Assembly (NCBI GenBank): GCA_021769555.1
Contig: JAETSR010000003.1
Span: 1-64,000 of the forward strand
Length of the DNA: 64,000 nucleotides
From: Clostridiaceae bacterium
Lineage (GTDB): Bacteria; Bacillota; Clostridia; Oscillospirales; Acutalibacteraceae
Direction: 5' to 3'
The notes below the pieces were generated by a model. That model was not told the DNA's origin. It was given only the letters and a program-made list of their open reading frames with translations, and did no database searches. Every line of letters begins with the position of its first letter. Position 1 is the first letter of the stretch. This document shows positions 7,952-16,633 of the stretch, one piece after another. The translations under genes were made by a program, and so were the position numbers.

Positions 7952-10921
7952 CTAAAAGCCCATTGCCAGCTGCTGTGTGGTCTTCTTCCACTCCCGCGCG
8001 GCCTCGATGGGGTCCACTGCCTTGGGGGAGTAGATGTTGACGACGGTGCCGCCGGGGGCTGAGGCGGGATTGGGATTGGCGGCGCTTTCGGATGGGTTGT
8101 AGGGGCGGGCGTAGGCGGTGAAGTCGATGGGGGCGGGCGGGGTAAGGTCCGGGAAATCGAATTTCGGGTCAAATGCGTCTGTAACATCTTTCCCAAACTT
8201 CTCAACAGCTCTGATACCTAAATAGCCGTATTTGTCGAAGCCCTTGCCAAAGCCTCTTACATCCATCTGTCCCACCCACTCAAATTTTCCTGAAGGCGAG
8301 TTGATATCGAAGAAGCCCAGCACTCCATCCCATATGCTTTGTACCCAACCCGATACCTTGTCCCACAGCCATCCAGCTAAGGAGGTAATGCCGTTCCACA
8401 GGCCTTTAACTATATTGCCGCCAATATCTGTAAACACGTTCCAGGCATTTGCAAAGGCCCCGGTTATGGTATCCCATATACCGCTAAAGAAGTCCTTTAC
8501 ACCGCTCCAAGCATTAGTAACCGCATTCCACGCGCTTGAGAACATATTCCCAAACCACTCAGCCACGCCCTGGAATATCCCGCTTATCCCATCCCATATA
8601 CCTGAGAAGAAATCCACAGCGGCGTTCCATGCGTTCTGTACTGCCTCCCAAGCTGCCGTAAAGAAGCCCGAGACCGCCTCCATGACGCTGGAAAACACCG
8701 AGCGTATTCCTTCGGCAATATTGGAGAAAAAGCCTGCCACCGCGTCCCAGACCGACTTAATAGCTGCCCAGGCCTTAGAGAACAGATTGCCGAACCACTC
8801 TGCCGCTCCCTGGAACACGTCGACTATGCCTTGCCAAATGCCCTTAAAGAAGCCTACGACAGCGTCCCAGGCCTTCTTAATGCCGTTCCAGGCGGCTGTG
8901 AACACGTCCGAGAACCACTTGCCCACGTCCTTGAAAACATTCACAATGCCGTCCCAGACACCCTGGAAAAACTCCACAACATGTGCCCAAGCCTCCTGAA
9001 TGGCCTTGCCCGCCGCTTGGAAGAAGCCAACAATAGCGTCCCATATGGCTTTGACGGCCTCCCGGAACTCCTCACAGTTATTCCAGAGCCATATCAGCGC
9101 CCCAACTATGGCGGTAATGACCGTAATTATCGGGTGGGCCGTTATAAGGGAAAACATCCCGGATATGCCGCTCATGAGCGTCTTACCGATACTGAGCACC
9201 TTCCCTATACCGCTGCCGCCGGTCACAAAGTCCACAACTTTACCAACTACGCCGCCGATACTGCCAACTACATCAATTATCTTTGTGATATGAGGGAACA
9301 GGACGGCTATAGCAGCTATGAAGGTTGGGGTTGAGCTGGATATGCCCTGCACAAGCTTTGCTATTATTTCCGTGCCTACAGCGGCTATAAGGGGCCAGTT
9401 CTCTACAAAGGCATTACCTAAGGCCTCAAGGAGGACTATGGCTCCGTCGATAATTGCAGGGGCGTTTTCGGCGAGAGCAAGGGCTATGTTACGGACGGTA
9501 GTGGAGGCCATTTCCATTATCTTATCTTTGTTTCTCACTAGTCCGCGTCCAATATCGGCAAGTATTTCCATGCCAACTGTAAACAGCGTTTCGTGATAAG
9601 CTAAAAATGCTTGGACAAGTAATGGAATAAATACAGCTATGTAATCGCCCAGCACATCAGCGGTTTCAATAAACCCTTTCATTATCGTTTCGATAACAGT
9701 TGCTCCAGCTTCTAAAAGGACATCCGCATTTTCACCTATCATATAAATGATAGAAGTTAATATGCTCGTTATCCCTTCGCCTATTTTTGGCGCATATTCT
9801 ATAATGCCATTTGCTATCCATCTTATAGTTGTATAGCCAAACTGATAAATTTCATCTTCGTGGCTTGCAAGTCCTTCTACTAATGTCTGTATTATCTGCC
9901 CGCCCATTTTGGCAAATTCAGGAAGAACTTCCGCAAAACCACGAATGAACTCCGGCCCGACACGAAGTACCTGGTCAACTATTTCCTGTATGCGTGGCAC
10001 TACATTGTGTCCAGCAGTTACCACGCTCTCAACCAGGTTGTCCATGAGCTTTGTCATATCCTGATTGCTGTCCGCAATACCGACCATGAAGTTTTTCCAA
10101 GCGCCCTTTGCAGAGGCAACCGAGCCTTGGATTGTGGTACTTGCCTCAAGAGCGGTTGTCCCAGTTATGCCCATTTCGGTCTGTACTACGTGGATAGCAT
10201 CAACGATATCCGAATATGAGTCAATACTGTACTCCGCCAATTCGCCATGCGCGGCCTTAACTGCCATAGCATCGTTCAAAAGCCTCTGCATTTCTTCTTT
10301 GGTGCCGCCATAGCCCAGCTTTAGGTTGTCCAGCATGGTGAAATTCTGCTTTGCAAAGCCTCGATACGCATCCTGGACGCTCTGAGCAGTACTGCCCATT
10401 TTGTTGATGTTGTCGGACATATCTGTAATAGCGAGGTTCGCCTTATCAGCGGCAGCAGCAGTGTCTCCCTCAAGGCTTTGCAGCAGACTTGCAGAAAAGC
10501 TAGTAGTCAGGTCCATGTACTCGTTTGCGGAAAGGCCAGCGGTTTTATAAGCATTATCCGCATACTCCATCACTGTATCGGCGCTTGATTTGAACAAAGT
10601 CTCAATACCGCCTACTAACTGCTCATAGTCCGCATATGCGTCAAAAGACGATTTGCCAACCGCCGTTATTCCCCCAGCTGCTACGGTTGAGGCCGCCCCT
10701 ATAGCTTTCATGCTGCCGAGAATAGTATTTCCCGCCTTTTTCCCTATGCTTTCGGTAAACTGGAAACCCTTGGCTAAAGGAGTGAGCGCTTTCGCGGCTC
10801 CACTTGCAAAATTGCCAAGCCCGGAGGCAAAGCTTTTAAGTTTGCTGCCCGCAGAACTCAGGCCCTTATCATATTCTGCTGTATCCAGGCTAATCTTCGC
10901 AAACAAATCAAAAACATCCAC
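7952..10921 (-). CDS. Tail tape measure protein
   Basis: 989 residues, the longest phage gene, directly downstream of the tail chaperones. The N-terminus (about 1-300) is the Ala/Gly/Ser-rich tape-measure domain. Residues about 300-600 contain hydrophobic helices. From about 620 to 890 there are Trp-rich tandem repeats (AW-x-x-I/V then FF-x-GIWDGI then AEWFGN-x-F). The C-terminus carries the usual INSPSGKFEWVGQMDVRGFG motif. The length determines tail length. The start is a GTG at 10921 directly after the TGA of the frameshift ORF, with GGGAGG 11 bases upstream. The coding region about 9530-10670 is more AT-rich than the repeat part, suggesting mosaic origin. Confidence 0.9.
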   Translation of the reverse strand: MDVFDLFAKISLDTAEYDKGLSSAGSKLKSFASGLGNFASGAAKALTPLAKGFQFTESIGKKAGNTILGSMKAIGAASTVAAGGITAVGKSSFDAYADYEQLVGGIETLFKSSADTVMEYADNAYKTAGLSANEYMDLTTSFSASLLQSLEGDTAAAADKANLAITDMSDNINKMGSTAQSVQDAYRGFAKQNFTMLDNLKLGYGGTKEEMQRLLNDAMAVKAAHGELAEYSIDSYSDIVDAIHVVQTEMGITGTTALEASTTIQGSVASAKGAWKNFMVGIADSNQDMTKLMDNLVESVVTAGHNVVPRIQEIVDQVLRVGPEFIRGFAEVLPEFAKMGGQIIQTLVEGLASHEDEIYQFGYTTIRWIANGIIEYAPKIGEGITSILTSIIYMIGENADVLLEAGATVIETIMKGFIETADVLGDYIAVFIPLLVQAFLAYHETLFTVGMEILADIGRGLVRNKDKIMEMASTTVRNIALALAENAPAIIDGAIVLLEALGNAFVENWPLIAAVGTEIIAKLVQGISSSTPTFIAAIAVLFPHITKIIDVVGSIGGVVGKVVDFVTGGSGIGKVLSIGKTLMSGISGMFSLITAHPIITVITAIVGALIWLWNNCEEFREAVKAIWDAIVGFFQAAGKAIQEAWAHVVEFFQGVWDGIVNVFKDVGKWFSDVFTAAWNGIKKAWDAVVGFFKGIWQGIVDVFQGAAEWFGNLFSKAWAAIKSVWDAVAGFFSNIAEGIRSVFSSVMEAVSGFFTAAWEAVQNAWNAAVDFFSGIWDGISGIFQGVAEWFGNMFSSAWNAVTNAWSGVKDFFSGIWDTITGAFANAWNVFTDIGGNIVKGLWNGITSLAGWLWDKVSGWVQSIWDGVLGFFDINSPSGKFEWVGQMDVRGFGKGFDKYGYLGIRAVEKFGKDVTDAFDPKFDFPDLTPPAPIDFTAYARPYNPSESAANPNPASAPGGTVVNIYSPKAVDPIEAAREWKKTTQQLAMGF

Positions 10922-11173
10922 TCAACCGCTCACCTCCCTCAACCGCTGCCGGGTCTGTTCGATAATTTCCTCAGCCGTACGTGTCTCAACAGGCTGCTGC
11001 CTGCCGCCTTCAAGCTGGTCAGCCCAGCGGGGGAACTCTATGCGGTTCCCCTGACCAATGCTGCCGCAAACGTCCAGCAGCACCTTTAGGCTGTCTGTTA
11101 CATATGTTCTGTATAAAAGCCGCTCCTGCTCGCGCTTTATGGCTATGGGCAGGGCCGATAAGTACCCGCGCAC
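10922..11173 (-). CDS. Tail assembly chaperone, frameshift extension (gpT-like)
   Basis: Marked from its first possible GTG (11173), but probably not translated on its own: no ribosome binding site precedes that GTG. The frame stays open upstream to the slippery T TTT TTC at 11239-11245 inside the preceding chaperone gene. A -1 shift there would fuse 117 codons of that gene to 105 codons of this frame, giving a protein of about 222 residues. This is the lambda gpG/gpGT arrangement, which is widespread in siphoviruses. The extension binds the tape measure protein in known cases. The sequence is helical and charged. Confidence 0.75.
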   Translation of the reverse strand: MRGYLSALPIAIKREQERLLYRTYVTDSLKVLLDVCGSIGQGNRIEFPRWADQLEGGRQQPVETRTAEEIIEQTRQRLREVSG

Positions 11174-11202
11174 ACTCAGGGGCGGCAGCTCGCAGAGCAG
11201 GG

Positions 11203-11589
11203 CTATGACTCGCTCACAGCCTGCTCCACGGATGATTTGAAAAAAGCCATGAACTCCCTGTCGGTGAAGGTCTCGCGTATCTGCGCCATAGTCTCCATAA
11301 GGCTCTGCGCAGCTATCTCCTGGGGCTCTTTGCTGTTCAGCACCGAGAGAATGCAGTACACGTCCTCCTGATGGTCTTTGAGGAGCACAGGCACCACCTT
11401 GCCCAGCCCTGCCATAAACTTAAAGCCGGTGCCGGTCTTGTCCTGCTCCTCATCATCCTTCGTCTTATCAGGCATGATTGCCGATATCGCGTCCAGCACG
11501 GCCTTATCCTCCATGATGTTGGAGATTTGTGGTGCCAGCCTGCACAGAGCGTCCAGCGCCTGGTCTGTTGTCAGCTGTGAAAGCTTCAT
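11203..11589 (-). CDS. Tail assembly chaperone (gpG-like)
   Basis: 128 residues, mostly helical, with a Thr/Asp/Lys-rich middle (MPDKTKDDEEQDKTGTG). It lies between the tail tube and tape measure genes, where the first chaperone is expected. Near its 3' end the codons GCT TTT TTC provide a U-UUU-UUC slippery site (positions 11245-11239). The ATG at 11589 overlaps the stop of the tail tube gene as ATGA. The function, keeping tape measure and tube subunits competent for assembly, is inferred from position and the frameshift arrangement. Confidence 0.75.
   Translation of the reverse strand: MKLSQLTTDQALDALCRLAPQISNIMEDKAVLDAISAIMPDKTKDDEEQDKTGTGFKFMAGLGKVVPVLLKDHQEDVYCILSVLNSKEPQEIAAQSLMETMAQIRETFTDREFMAFFKSSVEQAVSES
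11239..11245 (-). promoter_or_regulatory. Slippery heptamer T TTT TTC for -1 frameshifting
   Basis: In the zero frame of the gene at 11203-11589 the codons are GCT TTT TTC AAA. A tandem slip by -1 leads into the open frame that ends at 10922. The heptamer matches the X XXY YYZ rule. A downstream stimulatory structure was not established by eye. Confidence 0.7.
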
Positions 11590-12215
11590 TCAGTTTCATC
11601 CTCCTCTGTACCTGTATAAGTGCTCTCCGTTCCGCTGTCCGGGGTGTTTTCTGCAGGGCCCACGCTGTAAAATTTCATTGGCATGGTGTCCTGGTCCTGT
11701 ATGGACACATGGCCTGTAAACTCAAGGCTCACCTGCCCCTTGCCATTCTTCGTAGTCTGTAGGGAATATCCAGCTGTGGACAGGGCGTTAAGAAGCTGTA
11801 CGGCTACAAAGCCGCCGTCTGCCCGGTTGCCGCCCCACCACAGGTCAGAGAAATCGCTCTGTTTGAGAGAGCGGCGGGGTGTTATCTCACCGGTAGTCTC
11901 GTCTATATCAGCCGCGCCTAAGCCCAGGCGTATAGATTCAGGAGAAGTCCCAAGGCCGGTAGTGCTCATTTTGCACTCCCAGCCGTCCAGGTGCTTGAAC
12001 TCCTTCATATTGTTCGGCGCGTTGTCCACATCTTCGGCGAAGTCACTGTATGTAGGGGTACAGCTGATGGAAATGCCGCCTGTGGTAGCGCATATAATAT
12101 CTTCATTTTTGAAGCCGCCGGTTTCCAAGTCCAGCGCCTTGAGCAAAACGCCCGCGTCAAGCTGCAGCTCGTCAAAAGCGTTTTTGGGTATTTGTGTAAA
12201 ATTCAAATTTTTCAC
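11586..12215 (-). CDS. Major tail tube protein
   Basis: 209 residues, directly upstream of the tail chaperones and downstream of the tail completion genes, which is the fixed place of the tail tube gene. It is beta-rich with Gly/Ser/Thr turns and a distinctive segment SDLWWGGNRADGG. The C-terminus is an acidic Thr/Glu tail (TESTYTGTEEDETE) that may be surface exposed. The likely start is a GTG (GTG AAA AAT TTG). The assignment rests mainly on gene order and size. Confidence 0.75.
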   Translation of the reverse strand: MKNLNFTQIPKNAFDELQLDAGVLLKALDLETGGFKNEDIICATTGGISISCTPTYSDFAEDVDNAPNNMKEFKHLDGWECKMSTTGLGTSPESIRLGLGAADIDETTGEITPRRSLKQSDFSDLWWGGNRADGGFVAVQLLNALSTAGYSLQTTKNGKGQVSLEFTGHVSIQDQDTMPMKFYSVGPAENTPDSGTESTYTGTEEDETE

Positions 12216-12222
12216 CCTTTCT

Positions 12223-12594
12223 TTAGTTTTCTGTGAAATACTCAGCGGTCACATTTATATACCGCCGTTTTATTGCGTTATCGGCCTCATCCCTTAGTGA
12301 CTGGCACCAAGGCGAGCCCCTTTTAAGCCAGATATACCCTCCGTCGCACGAGAGGATTTTCCCGCCAAGCCCAATATTGCGGCTCAGTTCCTCAGCCTTA
12401 TCGTTGGGGACTTTCTCGGATTCTGTGTGATACCAGAGATTCACGGTAATAGAAACCTCTCCGGCCTCCCACGCACTAGTCGCCAGCTCATACGTAAGGT
12501 AAGGGAACACCGCGTCTTCCGGGACGCTGGCAGTTGTGTAAGCGGTCAGGCCGAAGGAGGAGAAGAATTTGTGGAGGGCGGCGGCTTTGGTCAT
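12223..12594 (-). CDS. Tail completion/terminator-type protein
   Basis: About 123 residues between the head-tail adaptor and the tail tube. The pattern HKFFSSFGLTAYTTASVPED then FPYLTYE is seen in siphovirus minor tail or tail terminator proteins that cap the tube at the head end. The start is placed at 12594, where ATGA overlaps the stop of the upstream gene and GGGAG lies upstream. An ATG at 12609 is also in frame. Position supports the role more than sequence. Confidence 0.65.
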   Translation of the reverse strand: MTKAAALHKFFSSFGLTAYTTASVPEDAVFPYLTYELATSAWEAGEVSITVNLWYHTESEKVPNDKAEELSRNIGLGGKILSCDGGYIWLKRGSPWCQSLRDEADNAIKRRYINVTAEYFTEN

Positions 12595-12941
12595 CTTGGC
12601 AGCTCCCATTCCTCGGCTGTCACCTGGGAAAATTGAAATGTAGCCGACTTAGGTGTGCGCACATCGTCCCCATCCGAGGTGACCCGGAAAATCTTGCCGT
12701 CCGAAAGCCGCCTGAACACGTCGTGATACTCCAGCATGGCGTTAGGCTCACAAGTGACCGTGTAAAGGCTTGTAACCCCCTGCTTCTCAGCTATTCTCGC
12801 CTGCATGGACTGGTTGCATACTACGGCAGCTTTAAACTCCGCGCCGTCTGTCCAGCTAGTGGTAAAGCCTCCCTCGCCGTCGGGGACGCGCTTTTTCTCT
12901 ATGAGCTGACAGGCCTCCATGTACTCTTGCAAAAGGCTCAT
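12591..12941 (-). CDS. Head-tail adaptor (head closure) protein
   Basis: 116 residues, small and beta-rich, with the recurrent GEGGFTTSWTDGAEFKAAV and CEPNAMLEYHDVFRRLSDGK segments of head-tail adaptor/head closure proteins. It follows the connector gene and precedes the tail completion gene, as in HK97- and SPP1-like phages. The start has GGGAG close upstream. It would plug the portal/connector and attach the tail. Confidence 0.7.
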   Translation of the reverse strand: MSLLQEYMEACQLIEKKRVPDGEGGFTTSWTDGAEFKAAVVCNQSMQARIAEKQGVTSLYTVTCEPNAMLEYHDVFRRLSDGKIFRVTSDGDDVRTPKSATFQFSQVTAEEWELPR

Positions 12942-13369
12942 TATATCTCCCTCAACTTTCTGTAAGGATTCAGCCGGGCCCTAAACGCCGCCTGCCAGCC
13001 GCCGCTTGTACTGCCGTCAGCGCCGTAAGCTTTTGAATAGCTATACCCTCCAAAGCTCTCGCTGGTATAAGGGCTCGTGACAGTTTCGCCGTACTTCTTC
13101 TCCCAGCCCTCTATCTCATGGGCCAGCTCTACCACCGCCGGGGGCACTGCCAGCGCCCATACCGAGCCCAGGAAGGTCTCGTCGGTGAGCGCCTCCATTG
13201 CCGGGCCGTACTGGTGCAGGCCGTCGTTGAAGACGCTGCCCAAGATTCTGAAATACTGCCCCTCTTTGAGGAACGGCAGGTCTATCTCCCCGCCCGATAT
13301 GGTGTACTCGTCGGGGTATACCCCAATCTGAAACCAGTTGTGGAGCTCTGTGAGTACCTGTTCAAGCAT
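12941..13369 (-). CDS. Head-tail connector protein (gp6-like)
   Basis: 142 residues. It lies right after the major capsid gene. The N-terminal helix-rich part (LTELHNWFQIGVYPDEYTISGG) and central AVPPAVVELAHEIEGWEKKYG fit the connector proteins that extend the portal ring. The C-terminus ends RARLNPYRKLREI. The ribosome binding site is AAGGAG. It overlaps the next gene by one base. Role inferred from place and length. Confidence 0.65.
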   Translation of the reverse strand: MLEQVLTELHNWFQIGVYPDEYTISGGEIDLPFLKEGQYFRILGSVFNDGLHQYGPAMEALTDETFLGSVWALAVPPAVVELAHEIEGWEKKYGETVTSPYTSESFGGYSYSKAYGADGSTSGGWQAAFRARLNPYRKLREI

Positions 13370-13379
13370 GATTTACTCC

Positions 13380-14354
13380 TTACTTCGCCGCCGCTTTTGC
13401 TTTGGCGGGCTCGCCGCTCTGACCTGAGGGCTCGCTCTGACCTGAGGGCTCGCCGCTGGTGCCTGTGCTGACGGTCACAATAGCTATGCCGTCCAGGTAC
13501 TCAGCCCAGAGCTTCATGCCCATAATGGCGTACATATCGCCGGTGGCGCGGCTGTAGTCACCCTCGGCGTGGACGCCGATAAGGTTGGTCTCGCCCTGTA
13601 CGGTGTAATTAAGGCCCAATCTGACAAACTCGCTGTCGCCGGGGTCTACATAGTACAGGTCGATGTTCTCCACCGGGAGGGCTATAACTCTGTTAGATAC
13701 AATGTACTTCTCCGGGAGTAGGAACAGTGTGCGGTAGCCCAGGAAATTCTCTATGTAGCTCAGACCGAAAGCCGTCTGCACAGATATCTCTTTATCGCCC
13801 AAGTAGTTGTAGGCGTCCAGAATATTGGCGAAGCCCACGACCTCGGTGACATCCTTATCCATCCCGGCAAACTTGTCCAGCACCGCGCCCTTGGCCATAG
13901 CAAGAGCCCTCTGCCATGTACTCTCGGTTCTTTTGAGGGTGCCGGTGCCCAGGAAGGTGTAGAAGTCCGCAAGCACCTTGTTCTGCAGGGCCACGAGGAA
14001 AGCGTCGTCGGTCTTCTCAACGGCCACATCAGCGCCGTACTTGGCAACGGACTCGATGGTGACACTCTTGGCATACTTTGCCACGTCGATATCGGCGTAG
14101 CCCGCCTCGGTCACCTTCATCTTGGTGAAGGGTATCTCGTCGCCCTCGGCCACGGTAGTGCCGCCCTGGAGGGTGCCGTCCACCTCAGCCTTGTAAGACA
14201 CCAGCTTGGTGCCCGGGCTCTTGCGAATAGGCCGCATAATGCCCATGATGGTGCGGAGCGCGTCCCAGTTGTCATTAAAGCGGGTGACAAAATCCACCTC
14301 GCGCGCAGAGACAGAGAACTGCCCCTGAGTTGTTACATTTTCTTTTGCTGGCAT
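13380..14354 (-). CDS. Major capsid protein
   Basis: 324 residues, downstream of the scaffold gene. The segment RFNDNWDALRTIMGIMRPIRKSPGT and the later KYAKSVTIESVAKYGADVAVEKTDD correspond to the N-arm and core of HK97-fold coat proteins in this family. The C-terminus carries a short low-complexity tail made of Ser-Gly-Glu-Pro-Ser-Gln units, encoded by an 18-19 bp tandem repeat around 13412-13455, then an Ala/Lys tail. That tail is probably exposed. The ribosome binding site is AAAGGAG. Confidence 0.8.
   Translation of the reverse strand: MPAKENVTTQGQFSVSAREVDFVTRFNDNWDALRTIMGIMRPIRKSPGTKLVSYKAEVDGTLQGGTTVAEGDEIPFTKMKVTEAGYADIDVAKYAKSVTIESVAKYGADVAVEKTDDAFLVALQNKVLADFYTFLGTGTLKRTESTWQRALAMAKGAVLDKFAGMDKDVTEVVGFANILDAYNYLGDKEISVQTAFGLSYIENFLGYRTLFLLPEKYIVSNRVIALPVENIDLYYVDPGDSEFVRLGLNYTVQGETNLIGVHAEGDYSRATGDMYAIMGMKLWAEYLDGIAIVTVSTGTSGEPSGQSEPSGQSGEPAKAKAAAK
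13412..13455 (-). repeat. Tandem repeat in capsid C-terminal tail
   Basis: The unit GCTCTGACCTGAGGGCTC occurs twice in direct succession on the plus strand, with a third partial match. It adds Ser/Gly/Pro residues to the capsid tail and is a possible site of length change by slippage. Confidence 0.6.
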
Positions 14355-14373
14355 AATTTTTCTCCTTTCCAGT

Positions 14374-14997
14374 TTAGGACTGCTCGCTCATGATTTGCGC
14401 GAGCGCCTTTTGCCGGTCGGCAGTGTCCATCACATACCGGCCCTTATCGTCTTTCTTGTAGATGTCCTCTCTTGTGAGCCTGCCGCCATTATTAGCCGGA
14501 GGATGCGCCGTATTGGCCCCCAGCGTCTCCACCTTGCCCACCAGCCCCGAAAAAGTTCCGGCTATAAGCTCGTCCAAAGCCTCCGTGCTCCCCAGCCTGC
14601 CGTTCTCGTCCAGCTCAGCCCCGGATATCACCTGAGAACTTCCCAGCATAGCGATATCAAGATTCTTGCCGGTGATGTTCTTACTCTCATAGTAGGCCCG
14701 TACGGCTTTTTCCTTAGCGACCTGGGCCTCCTTGGCGGCAATGCCGTTTTTGTACTCGTCAAACTCCTTCTTGACCTTGTCATGCTTGTCCTTCCAGCCG
14801 TCCTGCTGGGCGGCGGTAAGGTCCTCCCGGGCCTGCTCCAGCTGCTTTTGAAGCTCCCCGGCTTTCCCGGCGTCAGCCTTATAAGCTGATACCTGCTCCT
14901 TGAGGCTGTCCACCGTCTCGGTATGCGCCTCGATTATCTGGTCTATCTTCTCATCCTCTATGCCCATTGCCTTGAGCATCTTCCTGCTTAGTGCCAT
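14374..14997 (-). CDS. Capsid scaffolding protein (phage GP20 type)
   Basis: 207 residues. The N-terminus and a long central coiled coil (about 25-110: VDSLKEQVSAYKADAGKAGE, QLEQAREDLTAAQQ) followed by a Lys/Glu-rich helix are typical of the GP20 scaffold family. The C-terminus (LTREDIYKKDDKGRYVMDTA) is its usual ending. It lies immediately upstream of the coat gene. The protein directs procapsid assembly and is lost before packaging. The start has GGAGATAGCT ahead of the ATG. Confidence 0.8.
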   Translation of the reverse strand: MALSRKMLKAMGIEDEKIDQIIEAHTETVDSLKEQVSAYKADAGKAGELQKQLEQAREDLTAAQQDGWKDKHDKVKKEFDEYKNGIAAKEAQVAKEKAVRAYYESKNITGKNLDIAMLGSSQVISGAELDENGRLGSTEALDELIAGTFSGLVGKVETLGANTAHPPANNGGRLTREDIYKKDDKGRYVMDTADRQKALAQIMSEQS

Positions 14998-15074
14998 AGC
15001 TATCTCCTTTGCTTCGGGGGCTTTGCCTCGCCCATGATAGATTGATGTATGTAATCCGCTGTTCTTTGCGGTGA

Positions 15075-15482
15075 TTACCCTTTCATCTCGCTCTCGATTA
15101 TGTTCCTGTACGTCCCCACATGGTCCGCAACCGCGGGCTTCAAATAGGGCTGTGCCCTCTGGCCATTAGTGATATGCCAGTTGCCGTGTGCGTCCTGGTA
15201 TGTCCATGCGGTCTTTCGTCCACCAGCGTAATATTTCCCGGTGCCGAGCTCTGGGTAAGGGGCATACTCCACATTTGTGCCTATATAGACTGCCAATTCA
15301 TCTGACTGTACCTGGTGTGTAATGCTGTTACGAAGGGTGCCGGTGTCTACAAGCCCATTGTTTGTAATATTTGTTTTTGCCTGACTCTCTCCGAACAAAC
15401 CGCATTTTTCCAGCGCCCGGATAGCTGCTTCCCGCATGGCCTTGATGAACTCTTCGCTGTTATCGGTAAACTCAACCTTCAC
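15075..15482 (-). CDS. HK97 gp10-like tail/neck protein
   Basis: About 135 residues. The N-terminal helix (EEFIKAMREAAIRALEKCG), then VDTGTLRNSITHQV and the YAPYPELGTGKYYAGGRK segment are hallmark features of the HK97-gp10-like family, which adapts head to tail. A GTG at 15482 behind GAGAGAGG is chosen rather than the longer frame, because it sits 11 bases inside the previous gene like other coupled genes here. It is unusual in lying upstream of the scaffold and capsid rather than among the connectors. Confidence 0.75.
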   Translation of the reverse strand: MKVEFTDNSEEFIKAMREAAIRALEKCGLFGESQAKTNITNNGLVDTGTLRNSITHQVQSDELAVYIGTNVEYAPYPELGTGKYYAGGRKTAWTYQDAHGNWHITNGQRAQPYLKPAVADHVGTYRNIIESEMKG

Positions 15483-16428
15483 GTTTCCCTCTCTCCCATT
15501 CTTTGTAGGTGACCCGCCCGCTTGAGGAATAGTCCACTCCTTCCACAACCGCAATCATCGTGCACCTGCAGTTATAAATCTCATGCCCCGGCCCATTGGG
15601 GTCCCCCGGGTACATCAGCTCATACCCGCCCACAATAAAAGGCTTATCCTCCTCCACCGTCTGCCCATCGGCCTCGGCGTGGTCGTGGCGTGTACGGTTA
15701 TCGAGCGTCGCCATCCATTGCTTTTGAAGCTTAATGCCCATCTCCTCGGCGGCTCTGTAGCTCTCGAGCCTCCCCGCATTCTGCGCCCCGGTAACCGCCG
15801 TCCGAGCGGCCCTGATAGCGCTGTCCCGGTTCATATTGGGAATATTCTTCTGCAGCCGGTCCGCGAGGTGCTTGATGCTCTCCCCCTGCAGAATACCGCT
15901 TGTAATCTGCTCTGAAATCTTCCTCTTTCCCCAGGCCAAATCTATCCCGCGCTTTACCGCGCGATTTGGCGGGTAGTACGGCATAAGGTCCGGCTGCTCC
16001 ATAATGAGCCGCTTGACCGTCTGCTCATCCCACAAGTCAAAGCCCACATCGGCCCCTACCTGCTGCTCGATGGTGTAGGCAGCATAGTTGCGGTTAAGGG
16101 TGTAGATGCCCGGGGTCTCGTCGTTTATATAAGCCGCCGCCACCTCATTAGCCTTAGTCATACGCTCGGCTATGCGGTCTCTCAGCGCCTCGAACCGCTC
16201 CCCCCGCCCAATCTGCACCAACCGCCAGAGCTTGTACTCCTGTTCGCTGAGCCTACCGTCCTTCACCCGCTGTAGCTGCTTTTTGTCCCGCTCCTCGAAC
16301 TTGGCGAAGTAATCATCAATCTTCTTCTGGAGCTCTTTCGCAGCCATGCGGTACTCGGCGGCTATGCGCTTTTCAAGGGCAGCAAGCTCTTTGTCGGTGA
16401 GCTTGTGGGCAAGGTCACTTTTCCCCAT
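15472..16428 (-). CDS. Phage head morphogenesis protein (SPP1 gp7 / Mu gpF-like)
   Basis: 318 residues, downstream of the portal. The long helical N-terminal half (EKRIAAEYRMAAKELQKKID) is followed by the Mu-F-like core (DRLQKNIPNMNRDSAIRAAR, then MATLDNRTRHDHAEADGQTV). It ends in a cysteine-containing NCRCTMIAVVEG motif, all characteristic of the minor head protein family. A few copies are carried inside the head and aid DNA ejection in SPP1. The gene overlaps its neighbours on both sides. Confidence 0.85.
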   Translation of the reverse strand: MGKSDLAHKLTDKELAALEKRIAAEYRMAAKELQKKIDDYFAKFEERDKKQLQRVKDGRLSEQEYKLWRLVQIGRGERFEALRDRIAERMTKANEVAAAYINDETPGIYTLNRNYAAYTIEQQVGADVGFDLWDEQTVKRLIMEQPDLMPYYPPNRAVKRGIDLAWGKRKISEQITSGILQGESIKHLADRLQKNIPNMNRDSAIRAARTAVTGAQNAGRLESYRAAEEMGIKLQKQWMATLDNRTRHDHAEADGQTVEEDKPFIVGGYELMYPGDPNGPGHEIYNCRCTMIAVVEGVDYSSSGRVTYKEWERGKREG

Positions 16429-16633
16429 TTTCTTCGATTATCTTCTCTATTAAGTCTGCGGCTTGATGTGCAACACATTTTTGGTCTGGATCGTTAGGAT
16501 TGCCGTTTGGATATCTGGCGAAACATCCATAACTGCCTTCATCGTTTTTTCCAAACATATCGAAGATGCAAGCAAATCCGTCTTCACAAGATGAATTTCG
16601 TAATATTCGAACCAAGTCTTTGGCTTCCATCAT
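16415..16633 (-). CDS. Small phage protein of unknown function
   Basis: 72 residues with two adjacent ATG codons (16633, 16630). Mixed alpha/beta composition with three or four cysteines (CEDGFACIFDMFG, YGCFARYPNG). It lies between portal and head morphogenesis genes and overlaps both the 23-codon ORF upstream and the next gene. The family is not recognised; the cysteines could bind metal. Confidence 0.6.
   Translation of the reverse strand: MMEAKDLVRILRNSSCEDGFACIFDMFGKNDEGSYGCFARYPNGNPNDPDQKCVAHQAADLIEKIIEENGEK

Noticed and set aside
15075..15554. Longer start for the gp10-like gene at 15554
   Set aside because: The extra N-terminus is out-of-frame reading of the preceding head gene; the GTG at 15482 has the ribosome binding site.
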